Notes: generated by a model from the letters alone, not told the origin. Counted from the stretch's first letter, positions 15,583 to 24,723 are shown. The stretch: DNA of 32,822 nucleotides from DASRTE01 sp035656095 (GCA_035656095.1 DASRTE010000185.1:1-32822), one strand, 5' to 3'. Made by a program: numbers and translations.

Positions 15583-17219
15583 AACTCGGTGGCGCGTGAC
15601 TCGCGGACGACGGTGATGCGGATCTGGCCGGGGTAGGTCAGTTCCTCCTCGACCTGCTTGGCGATGTCGCGGGCGAGCACGCCGGCGGCAAGGTCGTCGA
15701 CGACGTCGGGCAGCACCATGACCCGGATCTCCCGGCCGGCCTGCATGGCGAACACCTTCTCGACACCGTCGTGCGTCTTCGCGATCTCCTCCAGCCGTTC
15801 GAGCCGCTTGACGTAGGCCTCCAGCGACTCGCGCCGCGCTCCCGGGCGTCCGCCGGAGATCGCGTCGGCGGCCTGGGTGAGCACCGCCTCCACAGTGCGA
15901 ACCTCGACCTCGTTGTGGTGGGCCTCGATCGCGTGGACGACGTCGTCGTGCTCACCGTAGCGGCGCGCGATCTCGGCGCCGATGATCGCGTGACTTCCCT
16001 CGACCTCATGGGTCAGAGCCTTGCCGATGTCGTGCAGCAGGGCGCACCGCTTCATCAACACCACGTCCATGCCGAGCTCCGCAGCCATCATGCCGGCCAG
16101 GTGTGCGGACTCGACCAGGTGCTTGAGGACGTTCTGGCCGTACGACGTGCGGTAGCGGAGGCGACCGAGCAGGGCGACCAGGTCCGGGTGCACGTCGGTG
16201 ACACCGACGTCGACGAGCGCATCCTCGCCGGCCCGCACGCAGAGCTTCTCCACCTCGGCCTTGCTCTGCTCGTACTGCTCCTCGATCCGGTGCGGGTGGA
16301 TGCGCCCGTCGAGCACGAGCTCCTCGAGCGTCAGCCGTGCGACTTCACGGCGGACCGGGTCGAAGCAGGAGAGAAGGACGGCCTCCGGCGTGTCGTCGAT
16401 GATGAGGTTGACGCCCGTGACCTGTTCGAAGGCGCGGATGTTGCGTCCCTCGCGACCGATGATGCGACCCTTCATGTCATCGGCCGGCAGGTGCAGCACC
16501 GAGACGACCGACTCGGCGGTCTGCTCGGATGCCAGTCGCTGGATCGCGAGTGTGATGATCTCGCGGGCCCGGGCTTCGCCGTTCTGGTTGGCCTCGCGCT
16601 CGATCTCGCGGATGAGTAGGGCCGCCTCCCTCTTTGCCTGTGTCTCCACGGCGGCGACGAGTTCGGCCTTGGCCTGCTCGGCCGAGAGGTTGGCGGCACG
16701 CTCCAGCACGGCCAACCGCTCCTGCTCGACCTCGCGGAGCTCGAGCGTCTGGCGCTCGATGTCCGCCGCGATCTCGGCCAGCTCGCCGGCACGTTCGTCG
16801 TGACTGCGCGCCTCGGCGTCGAGGCGCTCCTCACGCTCGGTGAGCCGACTCTCCCGGCGCTCCAGGTCCAGGCGCTGAGCGCTGAGGTCGGCGCGGGCCG
16901 CGCGCATCTCCGCCTCGGTGCGCAGCCGCGTCTGCTGGGCGTCGTCGGACACCTGGGCGGCATGCTGCCGGATCTGATCGGCCTCCGCGTGCGCTCGGGT
17001 CCGTAGGTCGTCCACCTCGGCGCGGGTCTGCGCCCGCATCTCGTCGGCGTCTCTGCGAGCGGCGGCGAGCGTCGCGTCGGACAGTGACGCGCTGCCGTCC
17101 GCAGCGGTGCCCACCACGTTCGACGTGTGGCCGTGCCGGCGTAGAAGGGCGAAGGCAACGATCCCCAGCAGCACCACGACCAGGATTCCGACGACCAGTA
17201 CCGCTGCCCCGATGCTCAT
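15573..17219 (-). CDS. rny: Ribonuclease Y
   Basis: Membrane-anchored endoribonuclease that initiates mRNA decay. The 548 residues show the standard order: one N-terminal membrane helix (about 4-26), a long charged coiled coil (about 50-230, rich in Arg/Glu/Ala), a KH RNA-binding domain with GRIIGREGRN (251-260), and an HD domain whose metal-binding HD is in LLHDIGKAL (His396-Asp397). The conserved tail ends GQIRITVVRESRATEFAR. The length is slightly above the roughly 520 of Bacillus RNase Y. The ATG has GAGGGAG just upstream. Many actinobacteria rely on RNase E/G and J instead, so presence of RNase Y is a lineage marker. The upstream gap contains stacked hairpins. Confidence 0.96.
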   Translation of the reverse strand: MSIGAAVLVVGILVVVLLGIVAFALLRRHGHTSNVVGTAADGSASLSDATLAAARRDADEMRAQTRAEVDDLRTRAHAEADQIRQHAAQVSDDAQQTRLRTEAEMRAARADLSAQRLDLERRESRLTEREERLDAEARSHDERAGELAEIAADIERQTLELREVEQERLAVLERAANLSAEQAKAELVAAVETQAKREAALLIREIEREANQNGEARAREIITLAIQRLASEQTAESVVSVLHLPADDMKGRIIGREGRNIRAFEQVTGVNLIIDDTPEAVLLSCFDPVRREVARLTLEELVLDGRIHPHRIEEQYEQSKAEVEKLCVRAGEDALVDVGVTDVHPDLVALLGRLRYRTSYGQNVLKHLVESAHLAGMMAAELGMDVVLMKRCALLHDIGKALTHEVEGSHAIIGAEIARRYGEHDDVVHAIEAHHNEVEVRTVEAVLTQAADAISGGRPGARRESLEAYVKRLERLEEIAKTHDGVEKVFAMQAGREIRVMVLPDVVDDLAAGVLARDIAKQVEEELTYPGQIRITVVRESRATEFAR

Positions 17220-17565
17220 CGTCGGCTCCCTCTATGTCGGCGCCCGCACGCGGACGGTCCTCATATGGGGTCCGTACCGCGGGCCGCGGCGACACCGGGT
17301 AGCACAACGCCCCGGCCACCCTCGACGGGGGTGCCGAGCATCTCCGGCGCGGTGCGCCGGCTCCGGCCCCTGGCAACCAGGGGCTACTGCTGTGTCAGAC
17401 CTACCGGTCGGGGACCGGAGTAATTGCGGTGTCTCTCGTGCGTGTCGTGTTGTCTGCGTATTCCGCGGTAGCGGAGCGTTCCCCTCCTCTGTCGAGGCTA
17501 CGAGGAGGTCACGAAACGGTCAAGGAGGCGGACCGCGCCGAACCGCGCGCCAGACGCGGAGGTCG
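17220..17565 (-). other. Structured 346-nt intergenic region between recX and rny
   Basis: No convincing gene is seen here. Three hairpins stand in a row: CACCC/GGGTG (17317-17333, 7-nt loop), CCGGCGC/GCGCCGG (17344-17360, 3-nt loop) and GCCCCTGG/CCAGGGGC (17366-17384, 3-nt loop); the last two are perfect. Relative to the minus strand they follow recX by about 180 nt and precede the rny start by about 85-165 nt. They could terminate the recA-recX transcript or form a structured rny leader. None has a T-run. The part next to recX (17385-17565) shows nothing I can name. Confidence 0.5.
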
Positions 17566-18105
17566 TCAGTCATCCGCCGGCTGGTCCGGCATCTGCTCCT
17601 CGCCGACTCCTTCCGCGGTCAACGCGTCGCGGACGACACGGAACGCGAGACCGGGCGGGTATCCCTTGCGCGCGAGCATGCCGGCGAGTCGGCGTGTGCG
17701 GGCGGCCGGCTCGAGGCCGAGGGTGCCGGCCAGCCGCGCCGCGACCAGGGCCTTGGCGGTGGCCTCCTCCCGCTCAGGCACGAGCGCGGAGACCGCGTCG
17801 TCGACGACCGCAGGTTCGACCCCACGACGCCGGAGCTCGAAGGCCAGCGCCCGCTTGGCCAGACCGCGTCCGGCATGGCGTGACTCGACCCACGCCTCGG
17901 CGAACATCGCATCGTCGATCAGCCCGACTTCGCCGAACCGGTCGAGAACGGTGCTGCGGACATCGTCGGCGACACCGCGGCGGCGCATCGCGTCGTCGAG
18001 TTGGGCCCGGGTCTGCGGTGCGCCAGCGAGCCGGCGCAAGGCGATGGTGCGCGCGACACCCTCCGGATCGGGCTCGGGATCCGGGTCGCCCTGTCGGCTC
18101 GTCAT
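17566..18105 (-). CDS. recX: RecA regulatory protein RecX
   Basis: Cytoplasmic modulator that binds in the RecA filament groove and limits its growth. The 179 residues are almost entirely helical: three repeats of three-helix units, with the recognisable pieces ALRRLAGAPQTRAQLDDAMRRRG (visible from about residue 22), GLIDDAMFAEAWVESR (residues 61-76) and GLAKRALAFELRRRGVE. The length is normal. The ATG lies 17 nt after the recA stop and has no strong ribosome-binding site, so expression depends on recA read-through and probably translational coupling, as in other actinobacteria. Confidence 0.95.
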   Translation of the reverse strand: MTSRQGDPDPEPDPEGVARTIALRRLAGAPQTRAQLDDAMRRRGVADDVRSTVLDRFGEVGLIDDAMFAEAWVESRHAGRGLAKRALAFELRRRGVEPAVVDDAVSALVPEREEATAKALVAARLAGTLGLEPAARTRRLAGMLARKGYPPGLAFRVVRDALTAEGVGEEQMPDQPADD

Positions 18106-18122
18106 ATGCAGTCGGTCAGCCC

Positions 18123-20261
18123 CTAGAAGTCGACCGGAGGCTCGACTGGCGCATCGAGGCGCGGACCGACCCCGAGCTTCTCCTTGATCTTCTTCTCGAT
18201 CTCGTCGGCGAGGTCGGGGTTGTCGCGGAGGAACTTCCGCGCGTTCTCCTTGCCCTGGCCGAGTTGGTCGCCCTCGTAGGTGTACCAGGCTCCAGACTTG
18301 CGGACGAAGCTGTGCTCGACCCCCATGTCGATCAGCCCACCCTCACGGCTGATGCCCTCGCCGTAGAGGATGTCGAATTCCGCCTGCCGGAACGGAGGAG
18401 CGACCTTGTTCTTCACGACCTTCACCCGCGTCCGATTGCCGACCGCGTCGGTGCCGTCTTTGAGGGTCTCGATCCGCCGGACGTCCAGCCGAACAGAGGC
18501 GTAGAACTTGAGTGCCTTGCCACCCGTCGTCGTCTCCGGGCTGTTGTGGACGATGATGTCGTCCGCGAGATAGTTATGCGAACCGTCTACCTCGATGTCG
18601 AACCTGTTCATGTTCTGAAGATCTCTCTTATGCGTGATCTCCACCACTCGTGCAGGTACTGGATGCATGGTTGGCTCAGCAAACTCTGGCTCGACGGCGA
18701 ACCTCCCCCTGAACCGCGGGAGAAGTTTGTAATCCATCGTCGGGTGAATGTAGGACGCGACGATTTCCTGAAAACGTGCAGAAGCGGCAGTCGTGAACTG
18801 AATCACATTTATCTGGCGCTTTCCTGCTTGTCGTAGTTTAACGTCAAGATCATGCGTGTCACGCAGATAGTCAACAAGACGCCTCCGCGAGCCTTCCGAC
18901 ATCGCCTCGACGCATATCTCGATTCGTCCACTGCCGCCTTCAGTACGCCTCTGGAGCCCTTTGGATCGTATGGTCAAGCTACCGTCATCCTGGTACCAGA
19001 TCGCCAAACCCAATGGAGTCAGTGCCTTGAGAAAGTCCTCCGTGATGTGCTTGTGCCGGCCGCCGAAATAGACCACCCGGCGCAGTTCGGCCAACTCCGC
19101 AAGCGGAGTGAAGTCCGCGAAGACGGCACCCTTGGCGTTGCTCGTCCGGCTATGCTGAATGTTGGCGAGTAACGCAACCTTCCAATCCAGGTAGTTCGCC
19201 TGCTTGGCTCCATGTCCCATGCGGAAGCGCGCGCACTCCGAGTCGATGCGGACAGCAGGTGACAGGTTCCCATCACCCATCAGCGCGCCGAGAATGACCT
19301 GCCATTGCATTGAGCTGAGAACGTGGCGCTGCGCCAGCATCACACGGTCGCCGACGCAGATCTCACCAGCCTCTCGCCAGCCACCTGGCGTTCGGACCAG
19401 GTGGTTGGACGTCAGATCCATCGCGGCGCGCCCACGGCCCGTGCCGCCTCCGGGACGCTCTACCCTGAAGTGCAGAAACTCACTGGCTCGGCCGTTGTTG
19501 AACCAATTGGTGACCTTACGAGGAACCAGTCTGCCGAGATTTGGATCGTACGAGAGAACCTCGACCTGCATTTTCTGATTAACTATCTTGCCAATGCATT
19601 CCTTCGTGCCGTCCGCAAGTGTCACCTTGGTATACCATGATCCGCATCCGAACATGACACCGATCTTTTCACGCAATTGATTGATGAATATGGCTGTTGT
19701 CTTGGTCTGATTCAACGCTCCAGCTATCTTGCGCAGCGCCTGGCTCATGAGTCGAGCTTGTAGGCCGACGTGGCTATCGCCCATCTCGCCTTCGATCTCG
19801 GCCCGCGGCACCAGCGCCGCCACCGAGTCGATCACGATGACGTCGAGGGCACCGGAACGGATCAGCGTGTCGGCGATCTCCAGTGCCTGCTCACCGGTGT
19901 CAGGCTGCGACACCAGCAACGCGTCGGTGTCGACACCGAGTGCCTTCGCGTAATCAGGATCGAGTGCATGCTCGGCGTCGATGAACGCCGCCACTCCGCC
20001 CGCTTTCTGTGCATTTGCCACAGCATGTAGCGCTAGGGACGTTTTGCCACTACTCTCGGGGCCGTATATCTCGACGACCCGGCCGCGCGGCAGACCGCCG
20101 ATGCCGAGCGCAATGTCGAGGGCGATCGAGCCGGTCGGGATCACCTCGACCGGGACCCGGGCCTCGTCGCCGAGGCGCATCACCGACCCCTCGCCGTGCG
20201 CCCGCTTGATCTGGGTGAGCGCCGTCTCGAGGGCCTTGTCGCGGTCCGCGGGAACTGCCAT
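18123..20261 (-). CDS. recA: Recombinase RecA precursor interrupted by an intein
   Basis: The precursor is 712 residues: a 205-residue N-extein, a 368-residue intein and a 139-residue C-extein. Splicing would give a normal 344-residue RecA, the strand-exchange ATPase and LexA co-protease. In the N-extein Walker A is GPESSGKT (67-74), Walker B is in VIVIDSVAAL (141-150), and loop L1 lies around EGEMGDSHVGLQARLMSQAL. The extein join IGVMFG-SPETTTGG falls in loop L2, which binds DNA, so unspliced protein should be inactive. The C-extein retains PFRQAEFDILYGEGIS. The start MAVPADRDKALE was chosen by family; AGGTGG lies 8 nt upstream. The frame stays open further upstream, but that part contains the promoter. 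Parts of the N-extein are AT-rich compared with the rest (see findings). Confidence 0.97.
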   Translation of the reverse strand: MAVPADRDKALETALTQIKRAHGEGSVMRLGDEARVPVEVIPTGSIALDIALGIGGLPRGRVVEIYGPESSGKTSLALHAVANAQKAGGVAAFIDAEHALDPDYAKALGVDTDALLVSQPDTGEQALEIADTLIRSGALDVIVIDSVAALVPRAEIEGEMGDSHVGLQARLMSQALRKIAGALNQTKTTAIFINQLREKIGVMFGCGSWYTKVTLADGTKECIGKIVNQKMQVEVLSYDPNLGRLVPRKVTNWFNNGRASEFLHFRVERPGGGTGRGRAAMDLTSNHLVRTPGGWREAGEICVGDRVMLAQRHVLSSMQWQVILGALMGDGNLSPAVRIDSECARFRMGHGAKQANYLDWKVALLANIQHSRTSNAKGAVFADFTPLAELAELRRVVYFGGRHKHITEDFLKALTPLGLAIWYQDDGSLTIRSKGLQRRTEGGSGRIEICVEAMSEGSRRRLVDYLRDTHDLDVKLRQAGKRQINVIQFTTAASARFQEIVASYIHPTMDYKLLPRFRGRFAVEPEFAEPTMHPVPARVVEITHKRDLQNMNRFDIEVDGSHNYLADDIIVHNSPETTTGGKALKFYASVRLDVRRIETLKDGTDAVGNRTRVKVVKNKVAPPFRQAEFDILYGEGISREGGLIDMGVEHSFVRKSGAWYTYEGDQLGQGKENARKFLRDNPDLADEIEKKIKEKLGVGPRLDAPVEPPVDF
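18543..19646 (-). mobile_element. RecA intein with LAGLIDADG homing endonuclease (M. leprae RecA type)
   Basis: A 368-residue intein in frame within recA. Splicing motifs are complete: Cys1 (CGSWYTKVTLADG), block B with TSNH at residues 79-82, and the terminal His367-Asn368 (NYLADDIIVHN) followed by Ser+1 of the C-extein. Endonuclease motifs LGALMGDGNL (119-128) and LAIWYQDDGSL (214-224) keep the acidic residues, so the endonuclease may be active. From memory the segments IGKIVN, VLSYDP, VPRKV, NWFNNG, GGSGRIEICV and YKLLP are shared with the M. leprae RecA intein, which sits at the same site; the M. tuberculosis RecA intein is at a different site. Base composition is well below the genome's: one 60-nt line (18601-18660) is 47% GC by hand count. 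This supports acquisition by horizontal transfer. Confidence 0.95.
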
Positions 20262-20323
20262 GGATGCCACCTGAGGTCGACGGGCCGCGCTGCGACCCGG
20301 GGTTCGTCTGGTCATCACCTCGG

Positions 20324-20346
20324 ACGCTACGCATCCGCTCCGACAA
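20324..20346 (-). promoter_or_regulatory. RecA-NDp-type LexA-independent recA promoter
   Basis: On the minus strand the sequence is TTGTCGGAG, 8 nt (CGGATGCG), TAGCGT. It matches the mycobacterial RecA-NDp consensus (TTGTCRGTG-N8-TAnnnT) except for one base. The expected start of transcription is near 20317, some 55 nt upstream of the recA ATG. In mycobacteria this promoter class is activated by PafBC after DNA damage without LexA; the same control is inferred here. Confidence 0.7.
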
Positions 20347-20413
20347 TTCCGCAGAGGCGCGACGCGGGTTGTGGACGGCGCTCGCGTTCCGAGGTCACCT
20401 GTGGACCGTAGAC

Positions 20414-20427
20414 CGAACTGGTGTTCG
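20414..20427. promoter_or_regulatory. LexA (SOS) box upstream of recA
   Basis: CGAAC-TGGT-GTTCG is a perfect match to the actinobacterial/Bacillus-type LexA box (CGAAC-N4-GTTCG). It lies about 150 nt upstream of the recA start and farther out than the RecA-NDp motif, the same order as the two promoters of mycobacterial recA. It is also 38 nt past the MFS gene's 3' end, which is too far downstream to regulate that gene. Confidence 0.85.
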
Positions 20428-20464
20428 AAGAAACCCGACACGCCGACGGCTATCGGGCAGCGCC

Positions 20465-21748
20465 CTATCCGGCGCCGGACACGGCCACGGACCGAGAGGA
20501 ACGAGCCGCCGGATTGGCTGCGGCGAGAAGGAGCGCCACCACCAGCACGGCCGCGCCCGCGTTCAGCAGTCCGTATCCCAGCGTCCCGACCACCACGCCG
20601 GCCACGGCCCCACCCGCGGCCGCGGCGAGGCCCATCAGCAGGTCGGAGGACCCCTGGGCGGCCGGCCGGTCCTCGACCGGCACCGCCTCGGTGAGCATCG
20701 TCGAACCGGCCACCAGGCACGCCGACCATCCCAGGCCGAGCAGGAACAACCCGACGGTCAGCCCGGCCGAATGCCCGGTGGCCGACGTCCCGGCGAGCAC
20801 CACAGCCGCGAGCAGCGCGACGGCGCCGCCGATCACCACCGGGATACGGCCCACCTGGTCGGCCAGCCACCCCATGACCGGCGAGAACGCGAACATCCCG
20901 GCGATGTGCACGCTGATGACGAACCCGATGATCTCCAGGCTCGCCTGCCCGTGGTCCATGTGGATCGGCGTCATGACCATCACCGACACCATCACCGTGT
21001 GTGCGACGACGACGGCGGTCATGCCCAGGAAGGCACGCGGTGACCGGACGGTGGCGCTCAGGCCGGTGCGCAGGACGCCGTGCCGCCTCGCCGGGCGGTC
21101 GGCGTGCTTCACCTGCAGTGATCGGGCGACCAGCAACGGGTCGGGACGGAGGCCCGCGACGACCACCAGGGCACCGATGGCGAGCATGGCCGCGCCGACC
21201 AGGAACGGCCCGGCCAGCCGCTCGATCCCGAGCTGCTCACCGAGCCAGCCGGCCGGGCCGACCAGGTTCGGCCCGACGACCCCACCGATCGTCGTCGCCC
21301 ACACCACGACCGACAGCGCCCGCCCGCGGCGCTCTGCCGACGCGAGATCGGTCGCCGCGTAGCGGGCCTGCAGGCCCGCCGTCGTGCCTCCCCCGAACAG
21401 CGCCGTGCCCAGCAGGAGCAGTGGGAACGACTGGACCTGCGCGGCCAGCACGGCCAACAGGCCGCCGATGGCCGCGACGCCGTAGCCGACTCCGAGCCCG
21501 GCCCGTCGGCCGGCGGCGAGGGCCAGCCGGGCCGCCGGTAACGCGAGCAACGCCGCGCCGAGCACCTGGGAGCTCTGCACGAGCCCGGCGAGGTCCTCCC
21601 GACCCAACACGTCGCTGGCGAGCAGGGCGCCCACCGCGCCGCCGCTCGACACGCCGAGGCCGCCCGCCACCTGGCTGGCGACGAGCGTGCGGACGGTGCG
21701 GCGCTGGACGGTCTCGACGGTGCCCGTGCCGGTGGTGGTCGCCCTCAC
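20465..21748 (-). CDS. MFS transporter, drug-efflux type
   Basis: Membrane carrier of 427 residues with about 12 predicted helices. The N half contains VASQVAGGLGVSSGGAVGALL and the loop RYAATDLASAERRGRALS, which matches the common MFS pattern after helix 4 (ARYAA-D...RGRA). The central loop is DPLLVARSLQVKHADRPARRH, and the motif-A-like WLADQVGRIPVVIGG falls between helices 8 and 9. The start is a GTG overlapping the stop of the upstream ABC-2 permease as GTGA, so it is translated as the last gene of the ABC export operon. The drug or metabolite cannot be inferred. Unusually, an MFS pump and an ABC exporter share one transcript. Confidence 0.9.
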   Translation of the reverse strand: MRATTTGTGTVETVQRRTVRTLVASQVAGGLGVSSGGAVGALLASDVLGREDLAGLVQSSQVLGAALLALPAARLALAAGRRAGLGVGYGVAAIGGLLAVLAAQVQSFPLLLLGTALFGGGTTAGLQARYAATDLASAERRGRALSVVVWATTIGGVVGPNLVGPAGWLGEQLGIERLAGPFLVGAAMLAIGALVVVAGLRPDPLLVARSLQVKHADRPARRHGVLRTGLSATVRSPRAFLGMTAVVVAHTVMVSVMVMTPIHMDHGQASLEIIGFVISVHIAGMFAFSPVMGWLADQVGRIPVVIGGAVALLAAVVLAGTSATGHSAGLTVGLFLLGLGWSACLVAGSTMLTEAVPVEDRPAAQGSSDLLMGLAAAAGGAVAGVVVGTLGYGLLNAGAAVLVVALLLAAANPAARSSRSVAVSGAG

Positions 21749-22584
21749 GTGAGCAGCAACCGTTCGACCCGTCGGGCCGCGAGCACCGCGCCGACCAGGC
21801 CCATGACGGCAAGGTACGCGACGTGCACCAGGACGCCGGCGCCGACGTCGCCCAGCATGAGTTCGCGCACCAGCGCCACGCCCTGGTACAGCGGCGTCAC
21901 CTGCACGAGCCACTGCAGCCCGTCCGGATACGTCGAGAGCGGGTAGAACGTCGCCGAGAACAGGAACATCGGAAGCAGGACGAGCTGGACGTAGTCGAAG
22001 TCCTGCCAGCTGCGCATGAACGTGGTCGCAGCCATGCCGACCGCCGCGAACGCGAACCCGATCAGACTGGCCGCGGGAATCGCCAGCAGCGCGGACCACG
22101 ACGTCACCACGCCTGCGACGGTCGCCACGACCAGGAAGGCGATGGAGTACAGCAGGCCGCGGATCAACGCCCAGGAGATCTCACCCACGGCGACATCTCG
22201 CGGCCCGAGCGGCGTGGACAGCACCGAGTCATAGAGCCTCGCGTACTTGAGCTTGAAGAAGACATTGAAGGTGGAGTCGAAGACGGCTCCGTTCATCGCC
22301 GCCGACGCCATCAGCGCCGGCGCGACGAACACCGCATACTCGACGATCCGGCCGTCGTCCGTCGCGACGCTGCCGATCAGCGCACCGAGCCCGACGCCGA
22401 GCGAGAACAGGTAGAAGATCGGTTCGAACACGCCGCTGACCAGGACGACCCACACGTGCCGGTACGCTCGCGCGTTCCGCTCCACCAGGGTGCGGGCGAG
22501 CCCGGCACCCGCGGGGAGCGGCAGCGCCCGCGCCAGCAGGTGCGCCGGCCCACCGCGGCGCGAGGTGACGTCGGTGGCGGTCAT
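21745..22584 (-). CDS. ABC-2 type transporter permease (NodJ/DrrB-like), second of two
   Basis: Membrane subunit of 279 residues with six predicted helices. Family signs are RNARAYRHVWVVLVSGVFEPIFYL near the N terminus, ARLYDSVLSTPLGPRDVAVGE in the cytoplasmic loop, and LLPMFLFSATFYPLSTYPD followed by TPLYQGVALVRELMLG near the C terminus, as in NodJ/DrrB-type exporters. Its ATG overlaps the stop of the preceding permease (ATGA). With that paralogue it should form the channel powered by the adjacent ATPase. Confidence 0.92.
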   Translation of the reverse strand: MTATDVTSRRGGPAHLLARALPLPAGAGLARTLVERNARAYRHVWVVLVSGVFEPIFYLFSLGVGLGALIGSVATDDGRIVEYAVFVAPALMASAAMNGAVFDSTFNVFFKLKYARLYDSVLSTPLGPRDVAVGEISWALIRGLLYSIAFLVVATVAGVVTSWSALLAIPAASLIGFAFAAVGMAATTFMRSWQDFDYVQLVLLPMFLFSATFYPLSTYPDGLQWLVQVTPLYQGVALVRELMLGDVGAGVLVHVAYLAVMGLVGAVLAARRVERLLLT

Positions 22585-23392
22585 ACGACCAACCTCCGCC
22601 GGAAAGAGCGCACGGCCAGCCACAGACCGACGACGACCCAGAGCAGCAGGTAGGCGACGTGGCCCGATGCCGCCGCCGGTGTGGCCGTCCCGAGCGCGAG
22701 TGAACGGCACAGGTCGACCGCGTGCCACAGCGGGGTCACCCATGCGACCGGCTCGAGCCAGAACGGCAGCTGGTCGACGGGGAAGAACGTCCCGGAGAAC
22801 AGGAACATCGGCAGGATCACGAACCGGAACAGCATCGCGAACCCGCTGTCGACCTCCTGGCGGACGGCGAACGCGAAGACCGGGCCTGCATGCGCCATGC
22901 CGCACAACGCGGCCACCGGCAGTGCCAGCACCGCCCAGGACGATCCGATCGCACCGAGCACCCAGGCCACGAGCAGGAACGTGGCGCTGGTGATGACCAC
23001 CCGCATCAGGATGAAGGCCAGATGTCCCAGGACGATGTCGTACGTACCGAGCGGCGCCGCGAGCATGGCGTGGTACTGCCGCTGCCACTTCACCGCGCCC
23101 AGGACCGGGTAGGTCGACTCGATGACGGCCGTCTGCATCGCCTGCGCTGCGAGGACTCCGGGTGCGATGAAGGCGACGTAGCCCACGCCGGCGATGCCGT
23201 CGCCGGCGTCGACCAGCGCACCGAGGCCGAAGCCCATGGCCACCAGGAAGAAGACCGGCGAGAGGAACCCGCTGAACAACGATCCGCGCCACACCCGCCG
23301 GTAGGAGGTCAGCCAGTACGCGAGGGCACGGTGCCACATCAGCCCCGGTGCCGGTGGGGACGGGCGCGTCTCCAGCTTCGTCGCGGCGCTCA

Positions 23393-23393
<1 letters not shown>
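22581..23393 (-). CDS. ABC-2 type transporter permease (NodJ/DrrB-like), first of two
   Basis: Membrane subunit of 270 residues, paralogous to the next gene: RALAYWLTSYRRVWRGSLFSGFLSPVFFL, then KWQRQYHAMLAAPLGTYDIVLG, then LPMFLFSGTFFPVDQLPFWLEP and TPLWHAVDLCRSLALG correspond piece by piece. Six helices are predicted. The ATG shares its A with the TGA stop of the ATPase gene, and its own stop overlaps the next gene. The arrangement ATPase-permease-permease implies a heterodimeric exporter. Confidence 0.92.
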
Positions 23394-24349
<956 letters not shown>

Positions 24350-24395
24350 CGACGGTACCGGCACGTCATGACACGGCACATCTGCGTTTCGCCCA

Positions 24396-24428
24396 GGCTT
24401 CAACGTCGACCGCGCTCGACGTCAAGCC
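24396..24428. promoter_or_regulatory. Stem-loop or operator candidate in the divergent exporter/small-gene spacer
   Basis: GGCTT-CA-ACGTCGA pairs with TCGACGT-C-AAGCC around a CCGCGC loop: 12 base pairs interrupted by an uneven 2/1-nt bulge. It lies between the start of the ABC ATPase gene and the start of the 69-aa gene and could be an operator for either direction. It overlaps the alternative upstream start of the ATPase. Confidence 0.3.
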
Positions 24429-24477
24429 GGCAGCTCCGATTGGCGTGGACGACGTCCCGTCGGGGTAGGAAGCACCC

Positions 24478-24687
24478 ATGGAAACGCACCGCCTGACGAT
24501 GGAGGCCGACAACGGCGATGACGTCCTCTTCGCCTGCTCCGTCGACAGCTGTGGAAGGCGTCTGGTCGTGAAACGCTCTGGCGGCCTGGTCGTCCTCGAA
24601 CGCGGCGACTTCTTCGCGCGCCACGTCGGGGGCAATGACGGCCTGGAGATCTCCGTCGGGCCAGGTTCTCCGCTTAGCAGAGGCTGA
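24478..24687 (+). CDS. Small Cys-containing protein of unknown function (69 aa)
   Basis: A 69-residue protein. The ATG has AGGAAG at good spacing, which supports the start. The middle part VLFACSVDSCGRRLVVKRSGG has two cysteines four residues apart (CSVDSC) followed by basic residues, and then VVLERGDFFARHVGGNDGLEI. The fold looks like a small beta-rich protein; two cysteines alone are too few for a complete zinc site, so a metal would need a dimer or other ligands. I believe short proteins ending in GDFFARH-type motifs occur in other actinomycetes, but I cannot name a family. It may have been carried with the following two genes, though a 102-nt gap separates it from them. Confidence 0.6.
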   Translation: METHRLTMEADNGDDVLFACSVDSCGRRLVVKRSGGLVVLERGDFFARHVGGNDGLEISVGPGSPLSRG

Positions 24688-24723
24688 GTCGCGCAGCTCA
24701 GAGCTACCGGGGAGGTCGGTTCA

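Noticed and set aside
20262..20870. Upstream extension of the recA frame to about 20870
   Set aside because: It covers the LexA box and the RecA-NDp promoter and part of the MFS gene. RecA family alignment and spacing place the start at 20261.
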